The position numbers and the translations under genes were made by a program. The notes beneath the pieces were generated by a model. It was not told the origin of the DNA, made no database searches, and worked only from the letters and a program-made list of their open reading frames with translations. A stretch of 37,500 nucleotides of DNA. Origin: Glandiceps talaboti (lineage: Eukaryota > Hemichordata > Enteropneusta > Spengelidae). Within the stretch, counting starts at the first letter, position 1. Every line of letters begins with the position of its first letter. Below are positions 1 through 9,969 of the stretch, piece by piece. The DNA lies in contig NC_135557.1 of assembly GCF_964340395.1 (NCBI RefSeq), positions 9,202,960 through 9,240,459 of the forward strand, read 5' to 3'.

Positions 1-149
1 TACTGAAGAACGAAACACTACCAGATATACCAGCTTCTGTTTCTAAGTGCTTGGTATATTCACTGCGATCCGCATACGTCATCATCGTAGATGAGGTCTC
101 ATAGATACCATGTACGTTCATCGTATCAGGTACATCTAAGCCATCATAT
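1..149 (-). CDS. MACPF-like gene, coding exon 6 (cut by window edge)
   Basis: The acceptor ATTCTTCAG precedes position 149. One base completes the split codon, then the reading frame is open to position 1 (VPDTMNVHGIYETSS, then GISGSVSFFS). No donor is seen, so the exon or gene continues to the left. Confidence 0.85.
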
Positions 150-268
150 CTGAAGAATTGCGAAATACAAAAACGATGACCAATATATTATTTGTAGATA
201 GACTGGCATCCAACCTTCAATATGGACCCAGGGGTTAACTAATAAATCATCAACATTATCACTATCAC

Positions 269-318
<50 letters not shown>

Positions 319-323
319 CCATC

Positions 324-371
<48 letters not shown>

Positions 372-3080
372 GTCTTCAAGAAGTCATTTTGCTGAGTTGT
401 ACATTATGTATATACCAACATTAGGTTTCAATCTGTTTGTATAACATTTTAATGCAAACGAAAACGACGATTGACTTTAACGTTGCCAAAACGCCCCGCC
501 CCCTCTATGATTATTAAATTAATTCCGCTGATTGATAGGAAGATTAATAGTCTCTTCATATTTCTTTTAAAAAATAAGATTACTGCAATCACTCACGTGG
601 AATAACCAGCACAGTTTCTTTGGATAAGACTCATTTTACGGCTATCTGGACTGTACTCTCCACGTCCATCAAATCCAACACCAATAAAGGCGGCTGCATC
701 AAGCATATCCTGGAAGATATGTATATCTATATAATCCCATAATATAGTTATTACAGTAATGCTCTAAGGTACCAGTCAGTTCCTGACCTTGGGGGGGGGG
801 GGGGTAGATTAAAAGCTATAAAACCTCCATCCTGTCACTTTATTCAAAAGCATTATGCCCCCCATATATCGTATGCAAATGAGGCAGGTTTGTAGGTTAT
901 TCAGACCCTTTCGGGCAATTACACTCAAGCTTTACAAGACAGCACCATCAAATATCAGAAACTGTTCTATATACATATGGTTGAAATATGTTCTTAAATA
1001 AGTTACATGACATCATTATAATAAAGGTAAACACATTTGATGGTTATATCATTGGTAGGAGAAGAGTTGGAGAGTTGGTTTACTTTCAGAGTCTTTTAAG
1101 GAAACTTTTAGAAAATCTTGGATATAATGATACATCAGTAACTGGTTGTGCATCTGATTGTTGGATGACAGCATAAATGACTTCTTGGGTGAGGGAGTCA
1201 TAGGGATCTCCTCTAAACAGATCTGGAGGATTTGTTGGCTCTATTAGGTTATGCATACGCTTCAAGGTAACAGTTCACAGCATTTGCATATCATTACAGA
1301 TAATGGAAAGTCAAGTGTGTGGTTAGGAACTTTAAATTTCCATACATACTATGTATAACAACGTGTGGAATCTGATAAAGATGTACATATGGTGTTCGTA
1401 GTGTCCATAACATGTAGTATTCGAAAAAGAAAGTATACAATGGTACGTTATAATCTCTTACTGAAGAGTACAACAATGTAGATTAACTTATTTTATAAAC
1501 TATGTATGGTGATTACCGTTATGGTACTTTCAAATTTTGCCCCAGAGTACACTATATGTGAATCATTGACCATATATAGTCGATCGGCTGAGTATTCCCA
1601 TGAAAATTGTCTGTAACTAGTCTGGGAGGTACTGTATATGATAATGTATGTGTATATGTGTATATGTGTATGTATAGTTATGTTTGAATGTCAACGAAGT
1701 TGCAGTAATAGTTGCTTTGGAACTCAGTCAGACACATGTGCATCGCACCTATCTACTTCTACAAAGGTTTAGTTTGGCGTATTCTTATCTCGCCGTAAAT
1801 TTCAGTAGAGTTCACCATTTTAGATACGGTAAAAGCATAAACCTCAACTGACATCTCTTCTAGCGACTTATTTTGTGCCAGTACTTAACTCGAGTGTATT
1901 CATGCGAAAATGTAATAACTGTTTGTTCTACCAATACATGCCCATGTCAACACTATCTTACAATAAAGGCCCACCATCTTGAGAAAGTCAGGAAAGTTGC
2001 AAAATTAATGTATGCAGATTAAATTAATCCATGTACACAAATATGTAATTGAACAAATAATCATATTTATTTTAGTCTAAAAAAATATGGCTATATCAGC
2101 TTTCTTTTCATTTTACTATAAAACTATCGTTTCGAAGGAAATTAATATGCACTGATTTTCATGCAAAAATTCTCGTTAACGTTTTTGCACCAAGACCTTT
2201 ACTTCGATTATGACATAATGTTTTTAAAAAATAAAAGAATACGTGAATCCTATAAAAATGGAAAACATATTTACGAATATAATTAGTATGCACTTGAGCA
2301 CAACCAGGGTTCAACTCCTGTCGGTGGACGTTAGTCATTCTGAAACAAAAGGCTGTGACGAGGCCTGAACCTGCAATCTGCAGATCCCGAGCCGGCCACT
2401 CTAACCATTTTATCATCATGATTTCATATGCGCTTTTCTCCTAGCCTACCGTAGCTAACAATGTTATGTTCAGGCCACATTCGATATCACCTTGAATTGT
2501 TTCCATTGTATCTTAAGCATACTTACAACACACGTTGACTGTGAAGGTATTCTTGTTTCAAAACATGGATCTCCAGGCAGGTACCCAGAACCAAAACACC
2601 CATTAAACATCATTGGCCCTTGAAAGTTGAATGAAGAATGACATATATAAATGTTGTACAATCATACTGTGATGATAACATATCAGCTGGATTGGTGGAT
2701 CTGGACCTGTATCTGGATAATAATTGCCACCCTCTCCCTGGGAGTCACATCAATGGGGTTCAAATTTGAAGTTATGATAACTACTGATTTATTTAAGTGA
2801 CCTCTATGTATTGTCTTGAATAAATATGCCAAAGGTGATTCGATGACAGAAGAAGGTAAAGCATTCCAGTCATTGATTATTCAGGTAGATAATGAGTTTT
2901 TGAAAATGTCAGTTTTGAGTCAAGGTGTTTATGTCTGACTGAATGGAGTCGTGTACTCTAATAGTTGGTGTAATACGTTTGTTAGCTGCAGTGACACACA
3001 GTTCACTTGTTGTTATTTTATACAGATTCGTAAGTCGAGCACGTTTTCAACGAGTTTGTAATGTAGGCTTCTTGAGATTG

Positions 3081-3142
<62 letters not shown>

Positions 3143-6100
3143 GTGTCTGAACGTGAGCATGGGCTAGGATGCAAGACTAAAATATTGCTTTTGAAATCTG
3201 ACAACTTCCGGGTTTTTTTTAAATATGAACACCGTACAGGTACTGACGAGTACAAGGAACGTCATGACAGTTATACTTTCCCTTGCAGTACTTACCAATG
3301 CCCATCGGGTAGCCAAAGACCGACTCGGACGATTCTTCTTCTTCGTCATCTTCCTCGTTAGCTTCGATTTCAATGTGCCATGCAGGAGGTGCAAAGCTAT
3401 CGTCAGACTGAAAGCCGTTTTGTGGCTGTATATTAACCGATGCCTGTGCAAGGGTAGAAATATAAGTCGATTAATTGATTCAAATATCCCCTGCATCTCA
3501 CTCTGCTTTGATATGAATGCATTGCAGGATTCGTCGTTGTTACGGGAGTACTAGTGTGCTAAAAGAATAAAGCTGTTGGTTATTATTCCCACTGCATTAT
3601 CACTTTCCCAAATTCTCAGCTACCATACATTCACTCTTGCAGTCTTTGGACACACCCTGTTTTATCAGAAAAAAATCCTACTAGTCAATGACCGTAGAGT
3701 TTGCATCCTGCAATATTGGTTGGCCTATCAGAGTTCAATTCACTAACAAGAATATCAACATCATACATTTTTTTCAAATCCTCGATAAGCTCTTCACCAA
3801 TACAGGCTAGTTATAAATTTACTAATTTTATGGATGTTAATAACAATTGTGAAATGTCTGTATGTCCTGTTGTATCAGTCCAATCACTCAAAATTACACA
3901 CACTTTATCAGATTTACAGTCGTGATTTATAATATAATGTTCTCATACAACATGATTACTTTTAAATTAACATACTAATAATAACTTGTATTAATTACAT
4001 ATGCGACAACTTCAGTCGTATCACAACCAAATGATATTTCAACACATATGGTAACTTTTGTCTGTAAAAGTAATCATGTTGTATGAGAACATTATATTAT
4101 AAATTACGTCTTGGAAATAAAGACCATGTAAATCACACTTTCCGTTTAAGTATCGATGTATTCATACCATGCACACAGACAAATACAACAATTTTCCAAT
4201 GTTTCCAAGCCAAGATTGACGTAATTTTTTGCGAGTTAAAGTAGATCGGCTCTTCTCATTTTTAATGATGTAATTTCTCTCTCCTTTGAGAAGGCGCGGA
4301 GTTCTTTTGTGCACATTGTGTTCACAGTTTCGTGCATTGCCATACTATTAGTAGTCATGGCGAAATGTCTGGCCTTCACTTTGTCAAATATGGGGCGCCC
4401 TCTTACGATGACCGGCCATTCAATAACCGGAATACGCCTTATCGAATTTATTATTTAATTTCATTATTGCTTTTTTGGGGGATATTTTGACGATGTATAT
4501 TTGGATCTAAGTAATCAAGATTAGATAATGTGGTATCTGGTGCTGATAGATAAAATCTGATATCTGATAAGGTGTACTTTTGCGAAACGTTATTCCGTAA
4601 ATACACAAGTTGTACATTATGTGTTTGTTACATTTCTACAGCTGTTTCATCTAAATTAACTAGATTATTATTAAGTGTATGACCTTGAACTGCAGCTGAT
4701 ACAAATTAAAAAGGCATGTTTTACCATTACAGCACAAGATCTGTATTGTGGTTTGTATTAGTTTTTTACTTCTGTTACATCAATGTCTTCCATATCATCC
4801 AATCTATAATTTTGTACATATATCCGTACATCATAATTTGAAATCATTCATCATTTATATGTATGTATTATAGTGATGACAATTTATATAAACTTAGTGC
4901 ATCTCAATCAAAGTGCTAAAGATGTAACTATTGTAAATTGTACAACTCACGGTGGAATATGAGGGATAAGAATAATCGATTAATGATAAATCATATATTG
5001 ATAAATATTAAAAACAAACTAATTGTGGTTCTGGCTATAAGGTAGTATATTGTTATAATGAATAAAATGGCAAACCCAAACCTATAAATATATTCAAAGG
5101 GAAAAAACTTTTTTTTAAAAATGAAAAGAGAACATCTCAATAAAGATATGATTATGAATAACGCTGATAGAACTGAATTTAATAATGCAACCAGATAACA
5201 TATTTGTAACAAAAATATACTGACAAAGATATTAGAGTAAGTGGCCATTGTCATATTACAAGTAGGTACAGAGGTTTCGCTCATGAATCGTGTAACTTAT
5301 AATTTAAGTTAACAGATAGGATACCAGTTATCTTGCATAATCTTAGAAGATATAATAGTCACTTTATAATACAAGAGATTGGTAGGTTTAATCAGTACAC
5401 AGATAAATACAATACCAAATAATGTGGAAAAATATATGGCTTCTATGTCGGGTAAACATTTAGTATTTATAGGCACTTTTCAAGTTATGAGCTCTAGTCT
5501 ATAAAAACAAAAATCCTTGACAATAATTCTTATGGATACACAAAGAATGTGTTCGAAGACAAATTCAGACTAATGGAACAAAGAGGTGTGTATTCTTGTG
5601 ACTATATGGATAGTTTTAAAACATTTGAAGATTGAAAATTTGCCAGCCAAAAATGATTGTATAGTATTATGAAAGGAACATGTAAGTAAAAAAGATTACC
5701 AACATGCTGAACATGTATGGAAAACATATGAAATAAACAAATTAGTGAATACCATGACATATCTTTAAAGTAATGTATTGCTATTGGCTGGTATATTTGA
5801 AAATTTCAGAAAGACTTGTAACCAACTTTACAACCTAGATCATTGCCATTATTTGACAAGTTCATGGCTTGGTTGGGAGGAAATATTAAAATGACAGATG
5901 TAAACTTGGAACTTTTAACTGATATTGTTGATATGCATCGATTTAGTGAAAATTGAATGAGAGGAGGGATTTCATATATTGCTCAGAGATATAATAAACG
6001 GTTGTTGAAAGATTCTAAGATGACGATCCATTGTATAATTGTAGAATTTGCTAGTCTAAGATCCAAGATGTATTCATATATGAAAGATGATAACCTTGAT

Positions 6101-7496
6101 GGTAAGACAGCTAAAGGTATTAGCAAAAATGTTATCAAAAATCAAATACACGATAGAAATTAGTATGATACATTAGTTGTTAGTGCATATATGCACCACA
6201 CCATGGCAACAATTAGTAGTATGAACTATCAGTTAGGAAGTTAGGAAGTTAACAAAGCATTACTGAGCTGTTCCGATGATGAAATATATTTACTTGGTGA
6301 TGGTATAAGGTCGCTAGATTATGTATATTATAAAATTTTATTAAAACACGCTGATGGATGATACAACCACGCAGAAACTAATAATAAAACGCACACCCTA
6401 CACCTCAAGATAGATAAATCATAATTTCTTGCAACAATGCGTCTAAATGAAACAAACTTTTCAACATACTGCAGCTAGACGCAGACACACTAACAACAAT
6501 GTACTGATGTATGCATTTGATACCAAATGGAGCTAATGAACACTAACATGAAACGTGTGATAATCCAATAATAAACAAACTTACCCCATTGTCCAGATCG
6601 CCAATGTGATCCATTAATTCAACAGCAATTTCGCCACCCATGTCCGTGTCAGAATCATCCGTTTCGCGTTTCTGTTTGTTTACAGGTTGGTTGGTCTTAC
6701 TATCCTTCTCATCTACAACACTAGAGGTCTGCGAGGAAGCCCTAATAAAGTGATCGTGTAAGTGATCGGGAATTTCTGTAAATAAGTAAACATTATTTTT
6801 AAATGTTTGAATTGGTGCTAAGAATAGACTGAATCTAAATCTGGTTGGAGGTCATTTGGCCCATAAAATATTTCCCTAAAACAAGAGCCAGAGCCAGTTA
6901 ACACTAACATGCATTAGGCTTTATAATAAAGATATAATTCCATTATGTTTAATATTGCAATAGCTTTGTGTGAACAGTTGATATACCACATCGTGTTTAT
7001 AAACTTCACTGTCTAAGTTAAGATTTCGAACCACAGAGTAAAGTCTGTATATATATGTATGTATGTATGTATAGATTGATAGATGGATAGATGGATTGAT
7101 ATATGTGTGATGTATGTATGTATGTATGTATGTATGTATGTATGTATGTATGTATGTATGTATGTATGTATGTATGTATGTATGTATGTATGTGTTTGTG
7201 TATGTGTTTATATGTATGCCTGTGTCTGTGTCTGTACGAATACGAACTCATGTATGCACATGTATGCACATGTACGCACGTACGCACGTAATGATGTGCA
7301 TACACATATATACGTATGTATATATCTCTGTGTTCCAGTTTTGATGGAAGTTTGACGTATCTTGCATGTGTTAGCAGTGATTCAACTTACTGAAATCATG
7401 TTGCGTTCCAGGCTTTGTAGATTGGACTGGTACCGTTTCTATTCGGAATACCAGGTTGAGAGCAATCAACAACCCGATCAGTCGAAATGGAAACAT
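1..7496 (-). CDS. Secreted MACPF/perforin-like protein, 5' part (5 exons, incomplete at left edge)
   Basis: Seen: five minus-strand exons at 7391-7496, 6585-6775, 3296-3443, 2527-2618 and 597-709, followed by 1-149, each with AG acceptor and GT donor and with phases 1, 0, 1, 0, 2 that fit in order (the first exon carries the ATG, so there are six coding segments). The product begins with a hydrophobic signal peptide (MFPFRLIGLLIALNLVF), then a hydrophilic acidic linker (DDEEEESSES), a short cysteine segment (CFGSGYLPGDPCF) and then the N-terminal part of a MACPF-like fold: AAFIGVGFDGRGEYSP, a conserved Cys, VPDTMNVHGIY and a stretch ending GISGSVSFFS. Known: MACPF proteins (perforin, MPEG1, apextrin-like proteins) have a comparable G-x-G-x-D start and a Y..HL..AG.SGS stretch before the membrane-inserting core; most are secreted pore formers in immunity, venom or embryogenesis. 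Inference: a secreted effector of this superfamily. The diagnostic YGTH motif and C-terminus lie outside the window, so the subfamily is unproven. Confidence 0.72.
269..374. repeat. (CAT)n microsatellite in intron
   Basis: A nearly pure CAT/ATC trinucleotide run lies inside the intron between the last two exons of the MACPF-like gene. A short poly-G run is at 791-804. Confidence 0.95.
597..709 (-). CDS. MACPF-like gene, coding exon 5 (start of MACPF-like domain)
   Basis: The exon has 113 nt, with a TCTTCCAG acceptor and GTGAGT donor, and ends in phase 2. It contains AAFIGVGFDGRGEYSPDSR and then an Ile-Gln-Arg-Asn-Cys stretch, the most family-like part of the gene. Confidence 0.85.
1783..1855 (-). 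repeat. Dispersed repeat, inverted relative to a copy at 11805-11900
   Basis: Read on the minus strand, this segment matches plus 11805-11900 at most positions, including gtcagttgaggttta, tatctaaaatggtg and ttacggcgag. The family is not recognised. It is non-coding. Confidence 0.65.
2290..2415 (-). mobile_element. tRNA-derived SINE-like head
   Basis: On the minus strand an A-box-like TGGTTAGAGTGG (2396-2407) is followed after about 25 nt by a B-box-like GGTTCAGGCC (2362-2371), the spacing of an RNA polymerase III internal promoter. No complete cloverleaf with acceptor-stem pairing is evident, so it is more likely a SINE or tRNA pseudogene than a working tRNA. Confidence 0.5.
2527..2618 (-). 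CDS. MACPF-like gene, coding exon 4 (Cys segment)
   Basis: The exon has 92 nt, with a TTTCAAG acceptor and GTAAGT donor. Two leading bases plus 30 codons give PMMFNGCFGSGYLPGDPCF and a third cysteine near the end. It joins exon 3 in phase 1 and the next exon in phase 0. Confidence 0.75.
3084..3146. repeat. (TG)n dinucleotide microsatellite
   Basis: A long TG run just downstream (minus sense) of exon 3. It creates artificial Cys-Val and His-Thr ORFs on both strands. Confidence 0.95.
3296..3443 (-). CDS. MACPF-like gene, coding exon 3 (acidic segment)
   Basis: The exon has 148 nt with acceptor TTGCACAG and donor GTAAGT. It reads through NIQPQNGFQSDDSF and then an acidic run, EANEEDDEEEESSESVFGY. 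It starts in phase 0 and ends in phase 1. Plus-strand readings over this interval are shadows. Confidence 0.82.
3690..3925 (-). pseudogene. Decayed ORF of unknown family in intron
   Basis: The minus-strand frame is open from an inverted-repeat element at about 3925 down to a stop near 3687, with one internal TAA near 3810. Peptide pieces look protein-like (VCVILSDWTDTTGHTDISQ and LKKMYDVDILVSELNSDRP). It is not needed by the exon phases of the surrounding MACPF-like gene. I do not recognise the family. It is probably part of a decayed mobile element. Confidence 0.4.
3926..4105. mobile_element. Short inverted-repeat element (MITE-like)
   Basis: About 38 bp at 3926-3965 (with atgttctcatacaacatgat) recurs as its reverse complement at 4064-4105, enclosing about 100 bp without coding signal. 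No clear target-site duplication is seen. It abuts the decayed ORF at 3690-3925. Confidence 0.6.
4985..6345 (+). pseudogene. Polinton/Maverick-type DNA polymerase B relic
   Basis: Seen: plus-strand peptide blocks in changing frames with several stops. They include an HNH/endonuclease VII-like zinc motif (HICN, then GHCHITSRYRG and HESCNL, 5190-5305), IPVILHNLRRYNSHFI (5313-5375), GVYSCDYMDSF (about 5587-5619), VLLLAGIFENFRKTC with CHYLTS (5775-5862), LELLTD (about 5908) and MRGGISYIAQRYNK (5957-5998). A C-terminal part contains LRSKMYSY and, near 6220, NYQLGS. Known: this block order is typical of the protein-primed family B polymerase (DNA_pol_B_2) of Polintons/Mavericks and adintovirus-like elements. 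It lies antisense inside the long intron between MACPF exons 2 and 3 and is clearly non-functional. No terminal repeats or companion genes were found. Confidence 0.72.
6585..6775 (-). CDS. MACPF-like gene, coding exon 2 (polar linker)
   Basis: The acceptor TTTACAG and donor GTAAGT flank 191 nt. Two leading bases complete the codon left by exon 1 (A|AA, Lys), and the exon ends in phase 0. The translation is polar and unstructured-looking (VNKQKRETDDSDTDMGG) and contains no cysteine. A dibasic KR might be a processing site, but that is only a guess. Confidence 0.82.
7056..7195. repeat. (TATG)n microsatellite
   Basis: A long ATGT tetranucleotide run with imperfect flanks to about 7320. Overlapping ORFs in several frames are translations of the repeat. 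Confidence 0.95.
7391..7496 (-). CDS. MACPF-like gene, coding exon 1 (signal peptide)
   Basis: The ATG is at 7494-7496. It opens a 35-codon exon with a basic residue, a hydrophobic core (LIGLLIALNLVF) and a polar end (TKPGTQHDF). The donor GTAAGT follows at 7385-7390, leaving phase 1. A plausible acceptor (TTTACAG) sits at 7522-7523, so the 5'UTR may be partly on this exon with another non-coding exon upstream. The ATG is the first one after that acceptor. Confidence 0.8.
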
Positions 7497-7696
7497 TGTT
7501 TAACAGCACATCAGTTTTCACCTGTAAATGATATTCAATATGAACACCCATTTGTTTGCTTGCATGAAGTGAGCAAAGGAAATATCGTGCAAGGACGAAG
7601 TTCTTTAGGTAAAACAACAACACTATTGATATTAAAAACAACAGGGAGGCCCTGGTGTAGGTTTATGCCACTTTTCGCAATCGTTGTATAGCTGTG

Positions 7697-8455
7697 GAAG
7701 TTATAGTGTTACACTAACATTATTATTACATAATACACGCTGTCAGTAGAGACTGTTGTGGATCCTGGCTCTTGTACATGCTGTCTATGCTTTGACAAGT
7801 TCCCGACACTAATTACACGGCATGTATTTGGATGAAAGTTGTTGCATTCCTGCATATGACGGGCAAGCAGCACACCGATGGTTATAGTAGTTGGTTAAGG
7901 ATTGGACATTAATCCAAGGGGGTGGTGATAGTGTCTTCTAGAATTCCAGTTAGTGAAAAAAATTGCCTCCCCCAGTCCTTACTTTCACAAATCTTACTGA
8001 CCTCGTCTCTCCTCTGTCATTGAATATTTCTGATAAAAAACAACATTGCACAAAAAATAGTGACCCTCCCCGTACAAATGTGTGTGCCCCCAAAATTCCC
8101 TCACCCCCTCCCCCTGTAACTTGTGGCCAGTCCCTTATTCCAACACCGGAGTTGACGATGGTGGAACTACCTAATGAATATGCATGGGGACAGATGCACA
8201 TTTTGGGATTGAAAGTGAAGTTTGGTCAGTTACTTATGTCTCAAAAACTTCTCAAAGGATAGGTCTAACATTTTCTGAAGATGTTTTCTAGAGGTGTTAC
8301 TCTGTAGCTTTTTTACTAGACAGATTGACCCAACTGGTCTTTGCAGCCCTGGCCATGCCTTTGGCAACAGCCAAATACCAGTATATTTTGCAAAGGTAAC
8401 ATCATTGCCTGTGCATGTAAATAAACAATCAGTAAATGTATTTAAATATTTTTAG
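7697..8455. other. Intergenic stretch, no gene recognised
   Basis: It contains pyrimidine-rich sequence at 7965-8110. A 99-codon plus-strand reading (7963-8262) is proline-rich by composition, has no recognisable domain, and has no splice context that argues for it. Confidence 0.45.
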
Positions 8456-8665
8456 CAACAAGACGACATCCTTATATTAACAATGCTCAAATGGTGGTGT
8501 ATATTGCAAACATGACAACAGGGATGGATGGTAAAGTGGATAACCATTCAAAATATGCACATATATATGCCTGGCAACAAGACCAAGTCCACATTACCAC
8601 TAACATGGTGATGTATATTGCACATATAATAACAGGCGTTGTTAGGCAAGTTAATAAACATACCA
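8456..8665. repeat. Imperfect tandem duplication, about 120 bp spacing
   Basis: Segments 8456-8553 and 8575-8665 share gcaacaagac, ggtg(g/a)tgtatattgca and acaacag/taacagg blocks in the same order. They are diverged, with only chance ORFs. Confidence 0.55.
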
Positions 8666-8667
8666 CG

Positions 8668-9735
8668 CATTAATATATAAACACGCATAAATGTCACAGC
8701 AACAATAAACTTATATATAGGCATGTAATACACTTCAATAAACAACACGGCTGGATAGCCATATGGATGGACATTGACACAAATTGTTCTACAATGCCAT
8801 TGGCATTATCTTTCATTATTACATTGAGCCTAGACGTTTATATATTGAAGAATATTGACGAATGTTTGGGCACAGTGGGTATTGAGGGGCCTAAATGTCA
8901 CAAGTGGATGAATACATAACAGCTCATTACAAAGACCAAAGGGTAGTGGATACTGGAGAGACCCTGGGCTCTCGAACGCACATCAATGTCTAAACTAAAT
9001 AAGTGATCTGTGTAAGTATACTTCTCATGGAAACTAGATGAAGGTGAAAATAAACTAATTTCATTGACCACATAAAATGAAAATTAAAGATATTTCTTAG
9101 TGATGATAATGTGTATAGTGTTTCAATGTTTTCAATGTTATTTGGATAGAGTAAGCTACGCAAACAAGTTTACCTAATTGCATCTGAAGTAAGTTTTGAA
9201 GAAATCCTGTGCTATTAGTGATTATATAGGGAAGACATGTTCTTTTCCCCGAGAGCAATAGTCATGTAGCGTCCGCTGGTGTTCTAGTCAGTTCAAAATG
9301 TTGTGATGACATCACACTATTCATGACTTTTATGGCTTGTCGATGACGTGTATTGTAAGAATCAACTGCGAGGGAATTAAATGTTTCTGTTCAACCTTGT
9401 TTTTTGGCGCCAAAGTATATGGTATAAAACTTTAATGGAAGATAACAGTATATTAAATTAATTGAACATAACAATTTGAAACTAGAATAGTGAAGTCATT
9501 CTAGTTTTTGACCACATACGATACAGTGTGCTGTCACTACTCTTGCATTGTCGACGTTTACTCCATGACATTATTTGGGGCAAAGTTACTCTCGTACCGA
9601 GAACACAATTGCACTCAGGAATATTTCAACAGACCAAAATGTATGGTTCACCACCTTGCATCCTACAGTAGCTTTTCTACCAAGCCACTTCCTTCTTGAA
9701 TTTATTAACAAACTCTCACTTTGAAGTGACCACAA
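8668..9735. other. Intergenic stretch, nothing recognised
   Basis: AT-rich sequence with no ORF above 63 codons, no RNA gene and no element ends that I can see. A TGATGACATCA-type motif at about 9305 foreshadows the CRE-like minisatellite downstream. Confidence 0.5.
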
Positions 9736-9965
9736 ATGATGACGTCATAGACAGCAGTGTCCTCTATGTGAATGCATTCAAGTAAATGATGGCGTCATAG
9801 TGTCCTCTATGTAATTGCATTCAAGTAAATGATGACGTCATAGTGTCCTCGCTATGTGATTGTATTCAAGTAAATAACTCCTCTATGTGATTCTTTTTAA
9901 GTAGATGATGACGTCATAGTGTCCTCTATGTGACTGCTTTCAAGTAGATGATGGTGTCATCACAC
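9735..9965. repeat. About 43-bp minisatellite with TGACGTCA sites
   Basis: About five diverged units, each built from gatgacgtcatagtgtcctc, tatgtgattgcattcaag and taaat. The palindromic octamer TGACGTCA (CRE/ATF core) is exact at 9740, 9833 and 9909 and is one or two bases off at 9790 and 9952. One unit in the middle has lost it. Confidence 0.8.
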
Positions 9966-9969
9966 TGGC

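Larger units (their letters stand above)
710..2526 (-). other. Intron of the MACPF-like gene, no coding signal recognised
   Basis: The stretch between coding exons 4 and 5 holds a poly-G run (791-804), a TATG-rich patch near 1640-1675, a repeat segment at 1783-1855 that is the reverse complement of one at 11805-11900, and a tRNA-like SINE head at 2290-2415. I see no other exon. Confidence 0.6.

Noticed and set aside
3013-3361. Overlapping ORFs with Cys-Val and His-Thr runs
   Set aside because: They are translations of the (TG)n tract. The real coding signal nearby is the minus-strand exon 3296-3443 in a different frame.
4991-5284. Minus-strand 97-codon hydrophobic ORF
   Set aside because: Antisense of the Polinton polymerase relic; hydrophobicity comes from AT-rich sequence.
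7018-7355. Met-Tyr-Val-Cys and Tyr-Ile-His-Thr ORFs
   Set aside because: Translations of the TATG microsatellite in several frames on both strands.
7963-8262. 99-codon plus-strand ORF
   Set aside because: Composition-driven (CCC-rich) reading without domain or splice context. The pyrimidine-rich segment loosely resembles 29200-29430, so it may be a repeat; the similarity is too weak to claim.
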